Both the position numbers and the translations under genes were made by a program. The notes beneath the pieces are model-generated. The model saw only the letters and a program-made list of their open reading frames with translations. It did not search any database and had not been told where the DNA came from. This document shows positions 1 to 13,800 of a DNA stretch of 64,000 nucleotides, piece by piece (within the stretch, counting starts at the first letter, position 1; each line of letters begins with the position of its first letter). Origin of the DNA: Euryodendron excelsum (taxonomy: Eukaryota; Streptophyta; Magnoliopsida; Ericales; Pentaphylacaceae); contig CM065378.1 in the NCBI GenBank assembly GCA_033060915.1, positions 15,001 through 79,000 on the forward strand, read 5' to 3'.

Positions 1-950
1 CGTCTCAAAGGGTATCTACATATGAATTTTATATTTGCATGTTCTCCATACTCATCCATCATAGGAACGATCATGTCCCGCAACCCACCAAGTGAGGTTT
101 CTAGTTCCACATCATAACATGCACTACCCTCTCTATCATAGGTTATACATTTTCTGTGATCTCGTATTATCTTCCCCCCTCCCCCCCCCCCCAAATAAAA
201 CATTACCGTTGTCCTCATGCTATCGATAATTTCAAAATGAACCTTGTTGAACCGACAACACAGTACTTAAACAACAATTTTTAGGTTCTGCTCAAGATTC
301 TGCTCTATTCATAAATAACTTAACAAATATTCCTAATAGGTGTCAAAATAACTCATGCTTCTTGTCCGTTCAAATCCGATAATGCTTTTCTCTTCGGTTT
401 GCCGATCCACGAGAAAGCGAATGAACAAAACTCAAAATCTGAAAATATGATTAAGGGCCAAAGCTTGCTGGGTTTGGAGGAATAGGAAGGTAGAGAAAGA
501 GATCAATACAAGCTAGCATCACTAACATAATTACTTTTCCCACAAGTGGAAATCAACTACTCAAGAAAGAACTTACCAAAAAGGGGGAGAAAATTTTCAT
601 AACAACTCTGACGGATAGTAATTGATGAAGGGCTTCTACAGATGATGTTCATTTACAAAGCACTACCATTGCACATTTTAGAACTTAAGTTGATTAGATT
701 CATTTTTTGTACACCCATTTCAGGAGCTACTAGAACACAATGAATGAACATTATTACGGAGTACTTACTGATGACATATAATAATAAATGTATATATACA
801 AATGATAATATGTCTGAGTACAAATGTATACAACTATATTTATACATATAAATATATATACAAATGACAATAGGTAGTATAATGTCTGCCCTAAATATAT
901 ATACATACAAATCTACTATTTATATATATGTATATATACATACCTGTAAG
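1..950. other. Left-edge noncoding DNA
   Basis: AT-rich, with a C-rich tract at 174-192 and AT-rich TATATA runs at 780-945. No coding signal that I can support. Confidence 0.5.
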
Positions 951-1018
951 ATGTGAGAGAGACCCGAGAGCTGAGCAAGAGAGATCTGGGAAACAGAGAT
1001 GCCAGAGAGATCTGTGTC

Positions 1019-1063
1019 CGAGAGAGAGAGAGAGGCGAGCGAGAGAGAGAGAGAGAGAGAGAG
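1019..1063. repeat. GA microsatellite
   Basis: Long imperfect (GA)n run within a wider GA-rich stretch (950-1095). Confidence 0.9.
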
Positions 1064-1126
1064 GTGTTTCTGTGTGTCCGAGAGAGAGGGAGATGCGAGG
1101 AGGTTAGGGCATATTTATGAAACAAA

Positions 1127-1350
1127 AAAACGTCATTCTTAAAGGCGTTTTTTAACTGTAAAAAATGCTTTTTCTAAAGGTATTTTTTCAACTAAAAAAC
1201 GTTTTTTTGAAAAGCGTTTATACTTTGTATAATTTTTGGCCGAAGTGTATATACGTTTGTATATTTCTAATTTTGGGTCGTGAAAATATAGCGTAAAAAC
1301 GCTTTTTAGAAAGGTATTTTTAATAAAAATGTCAATTCTAAAGGCGCCAA
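1127..1350. repeat. Cluster of AAAACGCTTTTT-like motifs
   Basis: Several short copies, in both orientations, of a motif like AAAACGCTTTTTAGAAAG separated by A/T-rich spacers. Such clusters are seen in subterminal regions of some DNA transposons, but no termini or target duplication could be found. Confidence 0.4.
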
Positions 1351-1562
1351 ACCTAGGTTGCGAAATAAAGTTAAAACCGCACCTAGACTGGAAAATAAGT
1401 TAAAAATTTCCCTTTGTCAGTGAAATTTGCCGCTAACTGGGGATACTTTGGTCCAGCGACAGCAACCGTACTTGGATGATATCAGATATGCTGAGGTGAT
1501 GCCAGAGCATTGGTTGGCGAGGCTACAGTGCTCATTTGTGGGCTTTGACATTTGGGAGATGT

Positions 1563-2140
1563 GTCACACCCTCGTTTTTACCGAGCCTTCTTTATTCAAA
1601 AAAATCCAACAATCTCTATGATAGAAATTACCCTATTTTTAAAAAAGGACAAGTGCAACGAGAATTTAATATTTAAATTTTAATTTTTATAAAAAATTTT
1701 TGAAAAAATTTTAGAGTTGCCACTTAATATAAATAAAGATATGTTAGATTACCTAAACATTATTCTAACCCTAAAATCACACTTAAATTTTTGAAAACAG
1801 ATTTTTGAAATACCTTCTAGAGAAGGTTTGAGAAATAATATTCTTAGCAACCTTTGAAAACATTTTAAAGCACTTTAGAAAACAGGTCTCCAAGAGATAG
1901 TTACGTGTAAGAAAGTTATCAAAAAATTATAACTCTACCCTACATGATAAAAATTATTATCTACATGTCTATTCGCCCTTAGTCTACTCACAAATCTCGA
2001 GTTAATAATATCCTGTCATATTTTAAAAAACAAGATTTTATTATCACTATAGATATGCATGATGCATATTTCAAAAATATTTTGAAAATAAAAGGTTCAA
2101 ATGAGATTAAAAGAAAAACCTTTATACTATGTTTAGAACC
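1563..2140 (+). mobile_element. Diverged terminal arm of the inverted-ended repeat family
   Basis: Starts TGTCACACC and then follows the same order of landmarks as the arm at 47492: a GAG/CTCG-type segment, GTTGCCACTTAA, TTAGATTACCTAAAC, a paired-A/T stretch, TAGTTACGTGTAAG, CTACATGTCTATTCGCCCT, and GCATGATGCATAT followed by TTTTGAAAATAAA. It fades after about 2140. It lies downstream of KTN80. Confidence 0.7.
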
Positions 2141-2444
2141 CAATTTATTAGAAAAATAAAAGAAAAAAAAAAGTGACAAAAGCAAATAAAAATCCTCTTT
2201 TTTTATTTTCTTTTCTTTTACCTTTTCTTTTTTCTTTTTCTCTCCTATCATCAAATTATTATTCCAAACACAACCTAAAACTAGCTTTGAAAAGAGATTT
2301 AGAAGTTTTGATTTGACCATCGCGCGCATGTGGGCAGGCAGTCTCCCACTTTTGTCATGCTCCATTATAAGTACCATTTTTCACCTGCTCTAATTGACTT
2401 CTATTATTGTGTTACTTTTTTCCCTTCACTGAGACCACTTATTT

Positions 2445-3054
2445 TTTATTAATTTTTTCTTCATTGCAAGCTTGCAATTGGAATAATAGCAGATCACTCC
2501 TCTAATTAAATCACAAAAATCACCATAATAAAACACGAGACCGAAAATACACAACTTGCTCTCCAATGTTTCTAGTTCCTTCTATTAACTCCAAGACATG
2601 TTTGTATTAACATATAATGATCAAATTGATACATAATTTCACACAAGATGCCAAAAGTTACAACCCTATGTGCCAGAAGAAAATGATAGGCGTGAATGGA
2701 TCATCCTTCTCATTAACCCAGGCACGAAGAGATCAATTGGCAGTTGCCAAAACTGTGCAGCAACCAACAGCAGTTACAGAGGGCTGTCTATTCTCACCAG
2801 CCTTCATGTTTCAGTTAAAACAGCCGGATCAGTAGTAGTAGTAGTAGTTAATTGTTCCGCTTAGCATGAATGTACATAAAAGGACCAGGAGCAGGGACAA
2901 GGCAAGAGAAGACAGCATGTCACAATTGGGTTCTCCATCTCAACGGAGTTCAAGTCTTGAAAATAGATACTCCCATAAAAGAAACATCAAATTTAATTCC
3001 TGTACGGTTAAGAGTTCTTCCACTTGTGGTTATGCTAATTTTAATCAATTATGC
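2445..3054 (-). other. Probable KTN80 3' UTR
   Basis: Follows the TGA. The first AATAAA-type signal on the minus strand that I see is at 2450-2445, giving a trailer of about 600 nt. No conserved frame is present; small plus-strand ORFs here look fortuitous. Confidence 0.3.
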
Positions 3055-3540
3055 TCATGAAACATCTTGAAGGGCTAGATTCAGCTCTTGTGCAGACTTA
3101 GCCATCGACCCCCCTCTTCTAAAAGATAAAGGAAAAGAAAAAAAAAAGAAAAAGCAAAAAGAATGAAGAATCAATTTCAGAGGTAAAACTAGGTGAACTT
3201 GTTAGAAAATCCGCAAATAAACAAGCAGCCAAGTAACGAAAACACACCTGGTAAGCATAGGCAGACAGCATTTAACCTTTTCAAGCTCAATAAAGCAGAG
3301 ATTACAACGTTCTAACCTTTAATGCCCAGTAAGAAGCAGAGGCACTTCTGATTAGTATTGCAAAGAGTACAAAGTTAAAAATAAAAAGGGCTGATGATTA
3401 AGTTGAAAAAGATCCAATCATACCTTTGTTCTGCCTCGATATCTACACCAACAGAGGATGATGCTGATAAAGTTGAATAGATCACTGAACCAAATACCCT
3501 GACAAGCTTGAGAAGCATTTCCAGCGAAATACCTTGATGC
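3055..3540 (-). other. KTN80: KTN80 exons 15-17: end of con80 and stop codon
   Basis: Exon 15 encodes [20 protein letters not shown] and ends in [10 protein letters not shown]. Exon 16 needs acceptor position 3316/3317 (not the nearer TTAG) to read [20 protein letters not shown]; the alternative gives an immediate stop. Exon 17 reads [20 protein letters not shown], Ser, then TGA at 3057-3055, the normal p80 C terminus. These exons are separated from the rest of the gene by a 19.4-kb intron, so an automatic annotator may call them as a separate gene. Confidence 0.93.
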
Positions 3541-4275
3541 CTAAATATGCACAGGCTATTAACATAGGTATCTCTGTCACTTGCAACATGCCATAACATT
3601 GACACATATTTTTAGAATAAATTAACAATAAAGGTCAAGCATGAAACAGGAATCATCAAAAAGTAGCCATTTCTTTGTTTCATTCAAACTATTCAAGTAA
3701 CATATTTTGCACCCTCATTCCTCTTACTTTGGTCAAATCTTCAAATACCATTTTCCATTGGACACTAGCAATTGCTCCGTGTGATGCAATGGATAAATGA
3801 AATATTTCTAATAAACCAAACTTTAATAGATATTAGGTTGGAATATCACACGTCTATATGTATGAGCTATTATTTTATGTGTGAATTAATGAAATTAATA
3901 ATTATTCTTACAACCATAACTTTTACCTAACACGCAAGATATATCATAAGACTTGGCTTAAACTACAATTTTAATGTATTAAGCTTCTTAGCAGTGTTAG
4001 GTGGGATCACTGTTTTATACTCATAGTCATTGTACTTACATAACCTAGCCTATTTGATATATAGATGAAATTAGAAAATAATTCCAATTTTACGGGTTTA
4101 CATTGGTGTAGAAAACCATGTCATAGAGATGAGGCCATTTATATTAGAAAAATACATCATCAAATCTTTAAGTCATGCTAGGTTAAGGTAAATTTTTTAA
4201 AAAATACTTGTCCATAATCCATTCTGGTCCATTACACTTGTGATGATAAAAATAGGAATTTTTTTTTTTTTTTTT

Positions 4276-4338
<63 letters not shown>

Positions 4339-4341
4339 GGT

Positions 4342-4374
<33 letters not shown>

Positions 4375-4821
4375 GGTGGGGGAGCGATGTCCAGAACAGT
4401 AAAAGAGTATCCCTAGAAAGGAAAAGCAAAAGTTAAACGAGAAAAAAAAAAAAAGGAATGACACAGAGGTTTGGATGGTTGGATAAGTGAGGGGGTGATA
4501 ATTATCTAAATTTTGAGAACCACTATTGCCACCTATACAATGATGTGCTTTAAAGTCCCCAAAACACTATGCAAATGATTTAATTCCCTGATTAGTCACT
4601 TTTGGTGGGGAGAAGATGAAGGTGGTCATCCACTAGCAAAAATGAGATTCTATTTCAGCTCCAAAAGGGTAAGGAGGTATGGGCTTTAGAAATCTCTCAT
4701 GCTTCAATAGAACTTTATTAGCAAAACAATTCTAGAGAGTTTTACGGAGCCCAAACCAGCCGTGGGCAAAAATTTTTAGAAGGCATTTACTTCAACTCAA
4801 ACCACACAGCCCCCCGCGCGC

Positions 4822-4859
<38 letters not shown>

Positions 4860-7800
4860 CACACACACAAATGGAGGCTAAAATGGGAGGGTTCCCTTCG
4901 TGGTTGTGGTCGAGTTGGTTTTCAAAAGGGACCTACTAAAGCAAGGTCTAAGATGGAATGCTGCCTCAGGCTCAAAAATTAGAATTTGGGAGGATGGCTG
5001 GGTGAGTCAAAGACTTCAATATTAGCATGCCCAAGCCCTCAAATTGCCAACTGCAGTGGCTCAACGATCTCATTTACCCCGTCTTTGAAAACTGGAGAAA
5101 AGACTCAATTCATAGTTTGTTTCTAGCTGATGTTCAGAAGCTATTTTGAGGACCCCTCTCAGTTTATCAGAAAGGTTGATTCCCTAGTCTTGGATCCTAA
5201 TCCCTCGGACCTATATTCTGTCATATTTGGTTACTCTAGCCTATTCCAATTATCTACAAGCTAAGAAGCTCAGTCCAGGTCCATCTCGCCAAGTTCCAGA
5301 TGGCCTTTGGAAAAAAATATGGCATCTCCAGGTTCTCCCGAAAGTGAGGCAATTCCTCTGAAGGGTGTTACATAATGCTTTGGCCACTAAAGAAAACTTG
5401 GCTCTCCACAAATGTTCCAAAGACCCTATGTGTGCTATTTGCGAGGAGGAGGAAATTGTGGAACATATGCTTTTCAGATGTAGCTGGACAAACCCGGTTT
5501 GGTTCGGCAGCAGGCTATCCTATAAAGTTAAACAGGAGGAGATTGTGACTGTTAATGAGTAGTTTCAATCTACATTCCTGGACCATTCCTTTGATGTATA
5601 TTCTCTGGTCATGATCGCTGAAGTTTCTTGGGCTTTTGGCAAGCTAAAAATGATTTCATTTTTCATGAAGTTTCGGTTGATCCCAATTCAACTATCCATA
5701 AAGCTTAAGTGGCTTCTCGGGACTTTCTTGAAGTAGCCTTTAATCCTCCATGGAACCTAAGATTGGTGGTCCTGCAAGTGCTCTGGTTAAATTGTCCCCC
5801 ACCCCCCGGGCCCCCGCCCTCCCCCTCTTCCAACACACACACACACACACACAAAAACAACCCAACTACTATTAAACTCAATTGTGGTGATGATTTCCTT
5901 ATGTCTAGAAAGGTAGGTGCTTATCCTGTTTTGCCCAGGGATTCCAAAGGGAAGGTGGTTGATATAAACTTTGGCAGAATCTAGGTTTCCTCGGTTCTGG
6001 CAGCAGAGGCATGGGCCACAAGAATTGCTTGTGATATGGCTAGGAAGTTTAACTACCATGTTTGACTCTGATTCAGCTTATCTTATCGCTCTCTTAGGAA
6101 CAGCTAAATCTTCAGATAGATGGGAAATCAAGCCTATTTTAGAGGATGTTCTGGATATGGCTAGTCAGGCCCCTTGGTCATTTGGATGGTGCCGTCGGCA
6201 AGGAAACAGATGCACCCATTGGTTGTTTTCTCTTGTCGCCCCTCATGGACAAGCTCTGTAATCTGGTCCAGCTGGACCTTGTGTAGTTTCTTGAGCCTTG
6301 GTGCTTCGTTTTCTTTTAAAAAAAAAAAAAAAATAGTACAGTGAATGATTAAGATACTTTTTTCCCAATAGAGTCCACGTTTTATAGAATTATATATATA
6401 TACATATAGTTTGAATCTAATATAAATTTTCCTAAAATATGATCTCTTCGTAAATAGAAAAGTTAATATACTTACAAACTAATAAAGGAGAATGAGCCAA
6501 TCTTAGTTACTCTTATAAGGTGGCACCATAAGAATATAAGAGTAAAGAACTCTATATAAATGCCACCTAGGGAAGAGACAAAATTGGTGATGCACAGATG
6601 AAAGAAATATTTTTGACAAACCAAAAATAACAATTATAATGCAAATTAAATTAAATTACAAATTATTCTTGTAATTGCCAATCTTAATTTAAAACGATGA
6701 TGACTTAACGTATTAAACTTCTAAAAGTATGCTATGTCGGGGTACAGCTATATGTTACTGTGATTACTGAATGTAAACTTTAATTTATAGGTAAAACAAA
6801 TTATTTTTTTTCACAATGAAACAGATATAGCATTATAATATGGGAATCATCTTAAGTAAAGAAAATCATCTCCTTTTAAATCAAGAAACCGAGCATATTC
6901 TAGCGATGGAGTGTACCACCTTGAAAGGACTTAAATTCATGACATCAACAGCTAACGTAGCTATATCGTTGTCTCAGGGGATTAGTACCACCAAAGGTGA
7001 GGATAGCCATGGTCATAAAAAAAAAAAGGTAGTCATGTTGCTAACAAATACAACTAAACCATATTGATTTTTTCATGATATGTAAACCAAATCTAATAAT
7101 GATTTAGGTAAATTACTTTGACACCACCTCCATAATATCAGTGCCCTCCCCCTTATTCTTTAAAGTATTTTGAGGCCCGTGCAATGCACAGAATTTTTTT
7201 TTTAATATTTATTGTTTTATTGTAGTGATTTTACACATAAAATAAATTTTATTATATTTTTATACTCAACTACAGCAGCAATGATCTCTTTTTATATATA
7301 GTATATAGATATCATTGCATACCCTTTTGATTTCTGGTTAACAAATTCCCCCTTATGTGAGTCAAACACAAATCCGTAAACATAAGAATACTCCCACAAG
7401 TCTCTTTCTCCACTAACACCACCATGGCTACAACACCCAAATCCGCCATCACCATGGACGGAATTATCTAACAACCCCAACAAACCAATGACCATCTAAA
7501 TTCCTCCCCCCCCCCCCCCCCCCCCCGGCGCCCGGGGTAAAAAAAAAACCAAACCCTCTTAAAATTCACAATCCCTTTGGTTTCGTGGTCACCATCGCCG
7601 TCTAAGCAATTCTCAATGACCATTTGCGGTGGCTGCATCCACCTAGCCACACTCCCCAGCTACGGAGTTGGCAGACCCACCACAATAACAGTGCTCACTA
7701 TAACCCCCACAACCCAACTACAAATGCCCACCACTAATGCCATCTTCTTCTACAAGGCAAGGTCACATTGGACCTACCCCTGAAGAGTAAACCTTGGTTT

Positions 7801-10800
7801 CCTTCAATCACCCACAAGCCACCATTGTCGCCATCATTATCATGGGTTAAAACCTTGATTGATTCTCCAAAACCCTATCACAAGCCATCGTCTCTCCCAC
7901 TAAAATAGAAGCGGTGAAGGAGAATTATTATTGAGTGATAGACATTGTCTCTCTCTCTCTCATGGTGACCAACTGGTGGTGTTGCTTAGAAGCAATGAAT
8001 AGAGGCGGACAGTGGGCATGGTGGGCCAGGTATGTGACGGGTGGTCACAATAGTTATGATGGTAGGTGGTAGCCGTAACGATGGGTAGTGAGGGGTGGTG
8101 GGTAATGGGGTGGGTAACAAGTGAGGGCAGGAAGAGGAAATATAATCAGTCTTGGTCTTGGGTGGTGCAGTGAGGGTTTCGATGTGGGTGTGGTGGTGGG
8201 TTTCAACATGAGTGTCGTGCAATGTGGTTGAGTGGTAGTGAATAGTGGTTAAAGTCTAGTGGTAGTGACAGTGGCTCCGGAAGAGGGAAAGTTGGGTGGT
8301 GCTGATGGTGGTTGCAGGTAAATTTGGCCTTCTAAAATAACACTATTTTGGGTGGTGAAAGCGGTAGTTGCATCTGGCAGCCTCTAGGCACCAACAGTGG
8401 TGTTGGATTTGCTGAAGAAACAAAGGGAGGGTTGGGTACGATGAAGACACAGATTTGAGTCCCCAACAATTATTCCAATAATTACATATCCAATTTGACC
8501 TTTGGACGAATATGCAACAATACAATAACCAATACAAATGGAATGACCACTACAATTAATAGCAGCCAAATTCTTAGACAACATCCACATGAAAGCAATA
8601 GTGGAAAACAAGAAGCAAAGAATCACAAGCAGGTGAACAAATGAGGAAGTGGAATCATGTATAGCCAGCAACAGGGCAGTAGGGCATAATCAGAACAAGC
8701 AATACACAATCAATATATAGTATGGACCAGAAGCACCACTCTTCAAACAACATATGCATATAGTCGTATATCATTGCCATAGTAACCTGAGCAACACGTA
8801 TTGCAAAAGAGGCTTGCTGCAATGATACAATATTATTCTTAGATAATTAAAAGTATATTACGGAGCGCCAAAAGGGGGCACAACCCTGTACACACAAGGT
8901 ATACACCAAAAGGAAAGAAACAAGTTGTACAAGCCAAAAAGCCCATATGTCAACTGGGTATACAATTCCACTAAAAACTCAACAAAAAACTCAAGGAAAA
9001 TGGGAAATCTTCGTTTAGCCAAAAATAAAGAGTATCAAGCACCCTCCCCTTTACAGAACTCTCAACACCCTCAAAAGACCTCCTATTCTGCTCCCTCCAA
9101 ATTCAATATTTCCATATACAAAAATTCTATTCCGTTTTATCTATCCTACTACCATTTCAAATGGTTCTAGATATTGAAATTCCTTTACTAGATGAAATGT
9201 TTCACTTTTTTAGACTTAAAACCAACCTAAAATTCAATATCACTTCTAAAACATGTTTTTAGGTGTCACAATAATGTTTATAAATCATTGCAAATTTTAG
9301 ACTATGATAAATAAGGTCAAAACATGTTCTTATTATTGAGTCTTTGGCATTTCCTTGTTTTTGACAAAAATACATAACTCCGGTTACTAATTCCCGTTAC
9401 GCACTGGCTTATACTCCTGATACGGTAACATTGTGACCGCGATTGTTAAGCCAACCAATACCGTAATTTAAAACTATGCTCATGATTTTTGAAAGAATAA
9501 GGGAGAAGGTAGTGACATTTCACAATTATGGAGGAGTGTCAATGTAACTAGCCCGAACAATTTTAACCTTAAGGATTTATATTTGTGTGAAAAACTATAT
9601 TATAGGGGGCTATTTGTGTTTAAAAAAAAATTACATGTTAACCTCCTTTAAAGTCAAGTCATGCTAGATTGAAGTAAAAATTTGAAATACGTGTTTGTCT
9701 TCAATTTATTGTAGCCCATGGCATTCCTAAATTCTTATTTTGTAAATCTAACTTATTACACCAAGCTTTCAACACGACTCAGTGGACTGAAATGGAAAAA
9801 CTTACATGCTAAGAAGCATGGACACTAACATGGATAAGAATACGGGACACAGCAATTTTCAAAAAATGAGAATACGACACAACAAGGATACGGCAAAAAA
9901 ATATATTTGTTGTATATTTTTATTTGCTATGTCTATAAGTGTAACATCCACAAACCACCAAAAATATTGAAAAAATAACACTAACTCAAGTATTCAACAT
10001 GAAAAACACCATTCAATCTATAATTCACACATCTTTTAACCTAAAAATAAGATGAAAACAAGTTGTACAATTTAATGAGGACAAATCCATACTGTCTTTA
10101 TTTATCATTGAATCTCAAGTTGTTATCTTCAAATCTACGACGTTTTTCCTGTGCATCTAAATGAGGGATACATGTGTCCCTCTAAGTGTCCAAAGTGTAT
10201 CCAGTTCATAGTAAAATAAAAAAATTATGTCACACATTTGCATGTGTGTCCAACACGAGTCAGAAAGTTCTTGACGAGTATCGGCATGTATACGTGTCCA
10301 AAACAAGTTGTATAATTTAACGAGGACAAATCCATATTGTTTTTTATTTATCATTGAATCTCCAGTTGTTGTCTTCAAATCTACGACGTGTTTCCTATGT
10401 ATCTAAGTGATGGATACATGTGTCCCTCTAAGTACTCAAAGTATGTCCAGTTCATAATTAACCAAAAAAATAATATTACACATTTGCACATGTGTCCAAC
10501 ACAAGTCGGAAAGTGTCTGACAAGTATCGACATTTATAAGTGTCCAAAGCGAATACTACACCTCCTTAGAATTGTCGTGCTTCTTAGTTGACATGTTAAC
10601 TTAACTACCACAAAAAGACAACAGCCTTGAGACAATGTTTCGTCCTAATCCCAACCACAACCCCAACCCCAGTTGAATCCTAAGAACACATCCTTTGCCT
10701 GCCCCTGCCTAATTATGTTCAGATAAACAAATGTGTATCTCGAGATATAAACACATTAGCACGGTTACGTATGTACAAAAGTATATGAAAGTGAGAACAA

Positions 10801-13800
10801 TTCTAAAGGAATAAATTGATCAACTCATCGGTTCTAATCTCAAATTGACAAAAAGAGAAACATTATTGGAAGAAAACCACCAAAAGTGATCTTGCACGAT
10901 GACAGCAACCAAGATGGCCATGGGAGGTTAACTCATTGCCGTTGTAAAAGGGTGTGCTAGTTGACAATGATGTTGGCAACTGAGATCACAATTGTCTTGA
11001 AAAGTGAAAACTGAAAAGGAATAAGAAATCGATGGTGACGTCCACAACGGAGATGGCAATTGTTAGCCTAACGAATGTAACAACAAACGCCCACTGTTAG
11101 AGAAAGAGATGATAAACTAAGAGGGAGGCATAAGAAGACATCTCAATCTCTAATTGGATGAAACCCTAAAATTTTGAATAAGCTTATTCAAGGGATATTA
11201 GTTATTTATGGAGAGATTTTTGTATCTAATCAGGGCAAGATGGATCGATCGCCTACCCTCGTTTCCAGCCGGAACACAACTCAAGTTAATTTCTTTTACA
11301 CCAAACCCACCCTAACCCCATTATAGTCTCCTCACACCCATTCCATCAGGGGCGGGAGGGTACAGCACCCCAATAATCAATTAGAATTGCCACTATAGTC
11401 ACATCGCAATTCAAGCATATTTCTCTAAAGAAAGGTCAAAACAGCCAATATCTATCATCGCAAGTAATTGTAATGCAAGAGTGGATATCCTAGTGAATGA
11501 CAAGGTCTCTCCTACCTTATGGTCCACAAATCAGCCAAAAAAACGCAATTCTCAATTAACACTATTCCCCTAAAACAAGTAAAGCAAGGTGATGCATGTC
11601 ATAAGAATCTGCAAACATAAAGGGTCTACTGTTTCTTAAATGATGATATTTCAAAAAAAAATTAAAATTTCATGAGGGATGAACAATGGTGGCTCCAGGA
11701 ATTTTTGTTGATGGAATAATCAAAGACTTAAACATTAAATTTAAAATTATAAACTAAAAAAAATATTAATATGTTGATACTATTATTTTTGGTCAAATAA
11801 TATGTAAACATACAAGCTTTCACAATTGCTCACATAAGAACATTATCGACACTATCAAATTCGTCCTGAATATATTTCACTACTCACCAAACAGTCATTC
11901 ATTCACTAATCTCCCATCTAGTTACACAATCGATTCTCTATAAATTTCGGGATAGCACTATGGTTGATTCTCTTCACAAAAATTCGTCCATATTGACTAA
12001 ACTAATCAAAAAAATGAGTAGCATATTCAACTCGATGGATACCTAAAATAAGTTAGTAACTCTACATATTCACATGTATCACTAATCCTACAAATTATAT
12101 ACCTAAAATAAGTTAGTAACTCTACATATTCACATGTATCACTAATCCTCCAAATTATATAAATTTATCACTCTAAATCAAGAATATTGAAAAATAACAC
12201 GAATTTGATTTTAAAACCTAATTACAGTTTTAATTATGCAAGGCATCTTAATATAGTTATCCCTCATTAGACTAGAGGAAGATTCAAGAATATGCTATCT
12301 TTGAGGATAACTTAGTTATAGGAAGCACCATTTATTATCATAGTGCAGTGCAAAACAAAATATTTGTGACATGCAGTAAGGTTGCAAAAGCAGGTTGAAG
12401 ATGACAGTAAGAACCAAAATCACAAAGCAACAAAAATTTCAAAAAATTCAGTTGAAAAGAAATAGAAAAATATCATCAAGTAGCATAAGACACAATATGG
12501 CAGTAACAACTTTTTTTTCTTTTTTATCCCTTATTTTAAACAGTCTAGAAGGGAATGATTTAGGGAATGGTGGGGTCAATTATTTAGAGGATGGTGTCAA
12601 TTGTTCATTTCGAATAGTATAAAATATTAAAGAATTTTATTTGTATATGCCGCTGTCTATACAAATATAGTGACTTATACTCTGGAGTTCACATGCTACA
12701 CTCACTCTATGCAACCCCTAAACCCATCACCTCTAAATTATGCCTAAGCGAGACCAAGGTATTCAAGAGTTGAACAGCTAATTTGAATTATAGAGGTAGA
12801 GACTCAACATGACAGTTTGTGAAGTAAATATTATCATATGCAAATTGAAGATGATCTCCATTTAACTTATCCTAACCAAATTTCATGCCTCAGGCACTCA
12901 CATTCTCCTCTCCTCGATATTGAAGGCAATTGATACGCATGCCTGGAGGCTTGCAATAGAGTAGCAAGAATAAAAACATGAAGTTCCCAAATAGGTCACA
13001 AGTAAAAATGGGAATGGATAAGTGTCTGAAGAGAATCAAACATATGAATGATGCAGGCTATCAAAATAGCAAGAAAAATTAAATTTAAAGAAGTGGGGAA
13101 AGTTGGAAATTGGAAATTTTCCAAGGTGGGGACCAATTGGAACCACGTAGAATCAAATTTTTTGCCTTAATCAAGTCTTAATTTAAGAAAAAATAGGTTA
13201 GATAGTATGCCAATCTATTTCCTAATATGTTTTACAGTGTGTCATAGTTTGAGAGTACTTAGATAATCACAAATTTCTAGAAATACTGGAATTATGTTCC
13301 ATGGGTCATAATATGGGTCGAGTTATGGGGCATAAAATTATTTTAATTAAGTTTTCATGGGTTTTAAATTAAAGTTCCTCAGTATCCAAATTTTGGAGTG
13401 ACAGTCAAAAGTTCTCTGAATCCATATAAAGCCATGCAGCTGTTCTAATTTTTAACAGAATAATTTTAGAGAATTATGCAGAACTTTTAAACTTCTTGGT
13501 GATTGTGTGATACATTCCTAACCCTAGGTGTAATGATTATCGGAATCTAGGTGTGATGCCTAGAGTTTTCTTCTTTATCTCTCCCCCCTTCTCCTAATTT
13601 TATGCACTTTAGTGTTTGTCAAATTAAAACCTCATAACCAGATCTGAATAACCTTTCTTTTACCCCTAGAGCTCCATTGGTCTCACCTAGCCCATTCCCA
13701 CTCGATAATAAACCTATATAAAATCATAAGAACCCAAAAATCACCTAGCCCTTCATTTGTCTCCACATCCTAGATTTTTTGGTTCTGATAGGTCCGTGAC

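Larger units (their letters stand above)
4538..6333 (+). pseudogene. Decayed L1-type LINE, 3' part of ORF2 with poly(A) tail
   Basis: Readable in broken frames: [11 protein letters not shown] (end of the reverse transcriptase region), [18 protein letters not shown], then a zf-RVT-like module with [35 protein letters not shown] and WTNPVWFGS, then an RNase H-like part with [17 protein letters not shown] and [15 protein letters not shown]. In-frame stops and shifts are frequent (for example a TGA where the family has Trp before RVLHN), and a C34 tract splits it at 4824-4857. A16 tail at 6318-6333 ends it. It is a 5'-truncated dead copy in intron 14. Confidence 0.85.

Noticed and set aside
4183..4464. 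Minus-strand proline/lysine-rich frames
   Set aside because: Produced by the T27/G88 tract, no domain, inside a KTN80 intron.
7104..9556. Full Mutator-like element call
   Set aside because: Inverted ends are visible but flanking 9-mers do not match, so it is listed only as a candidate.
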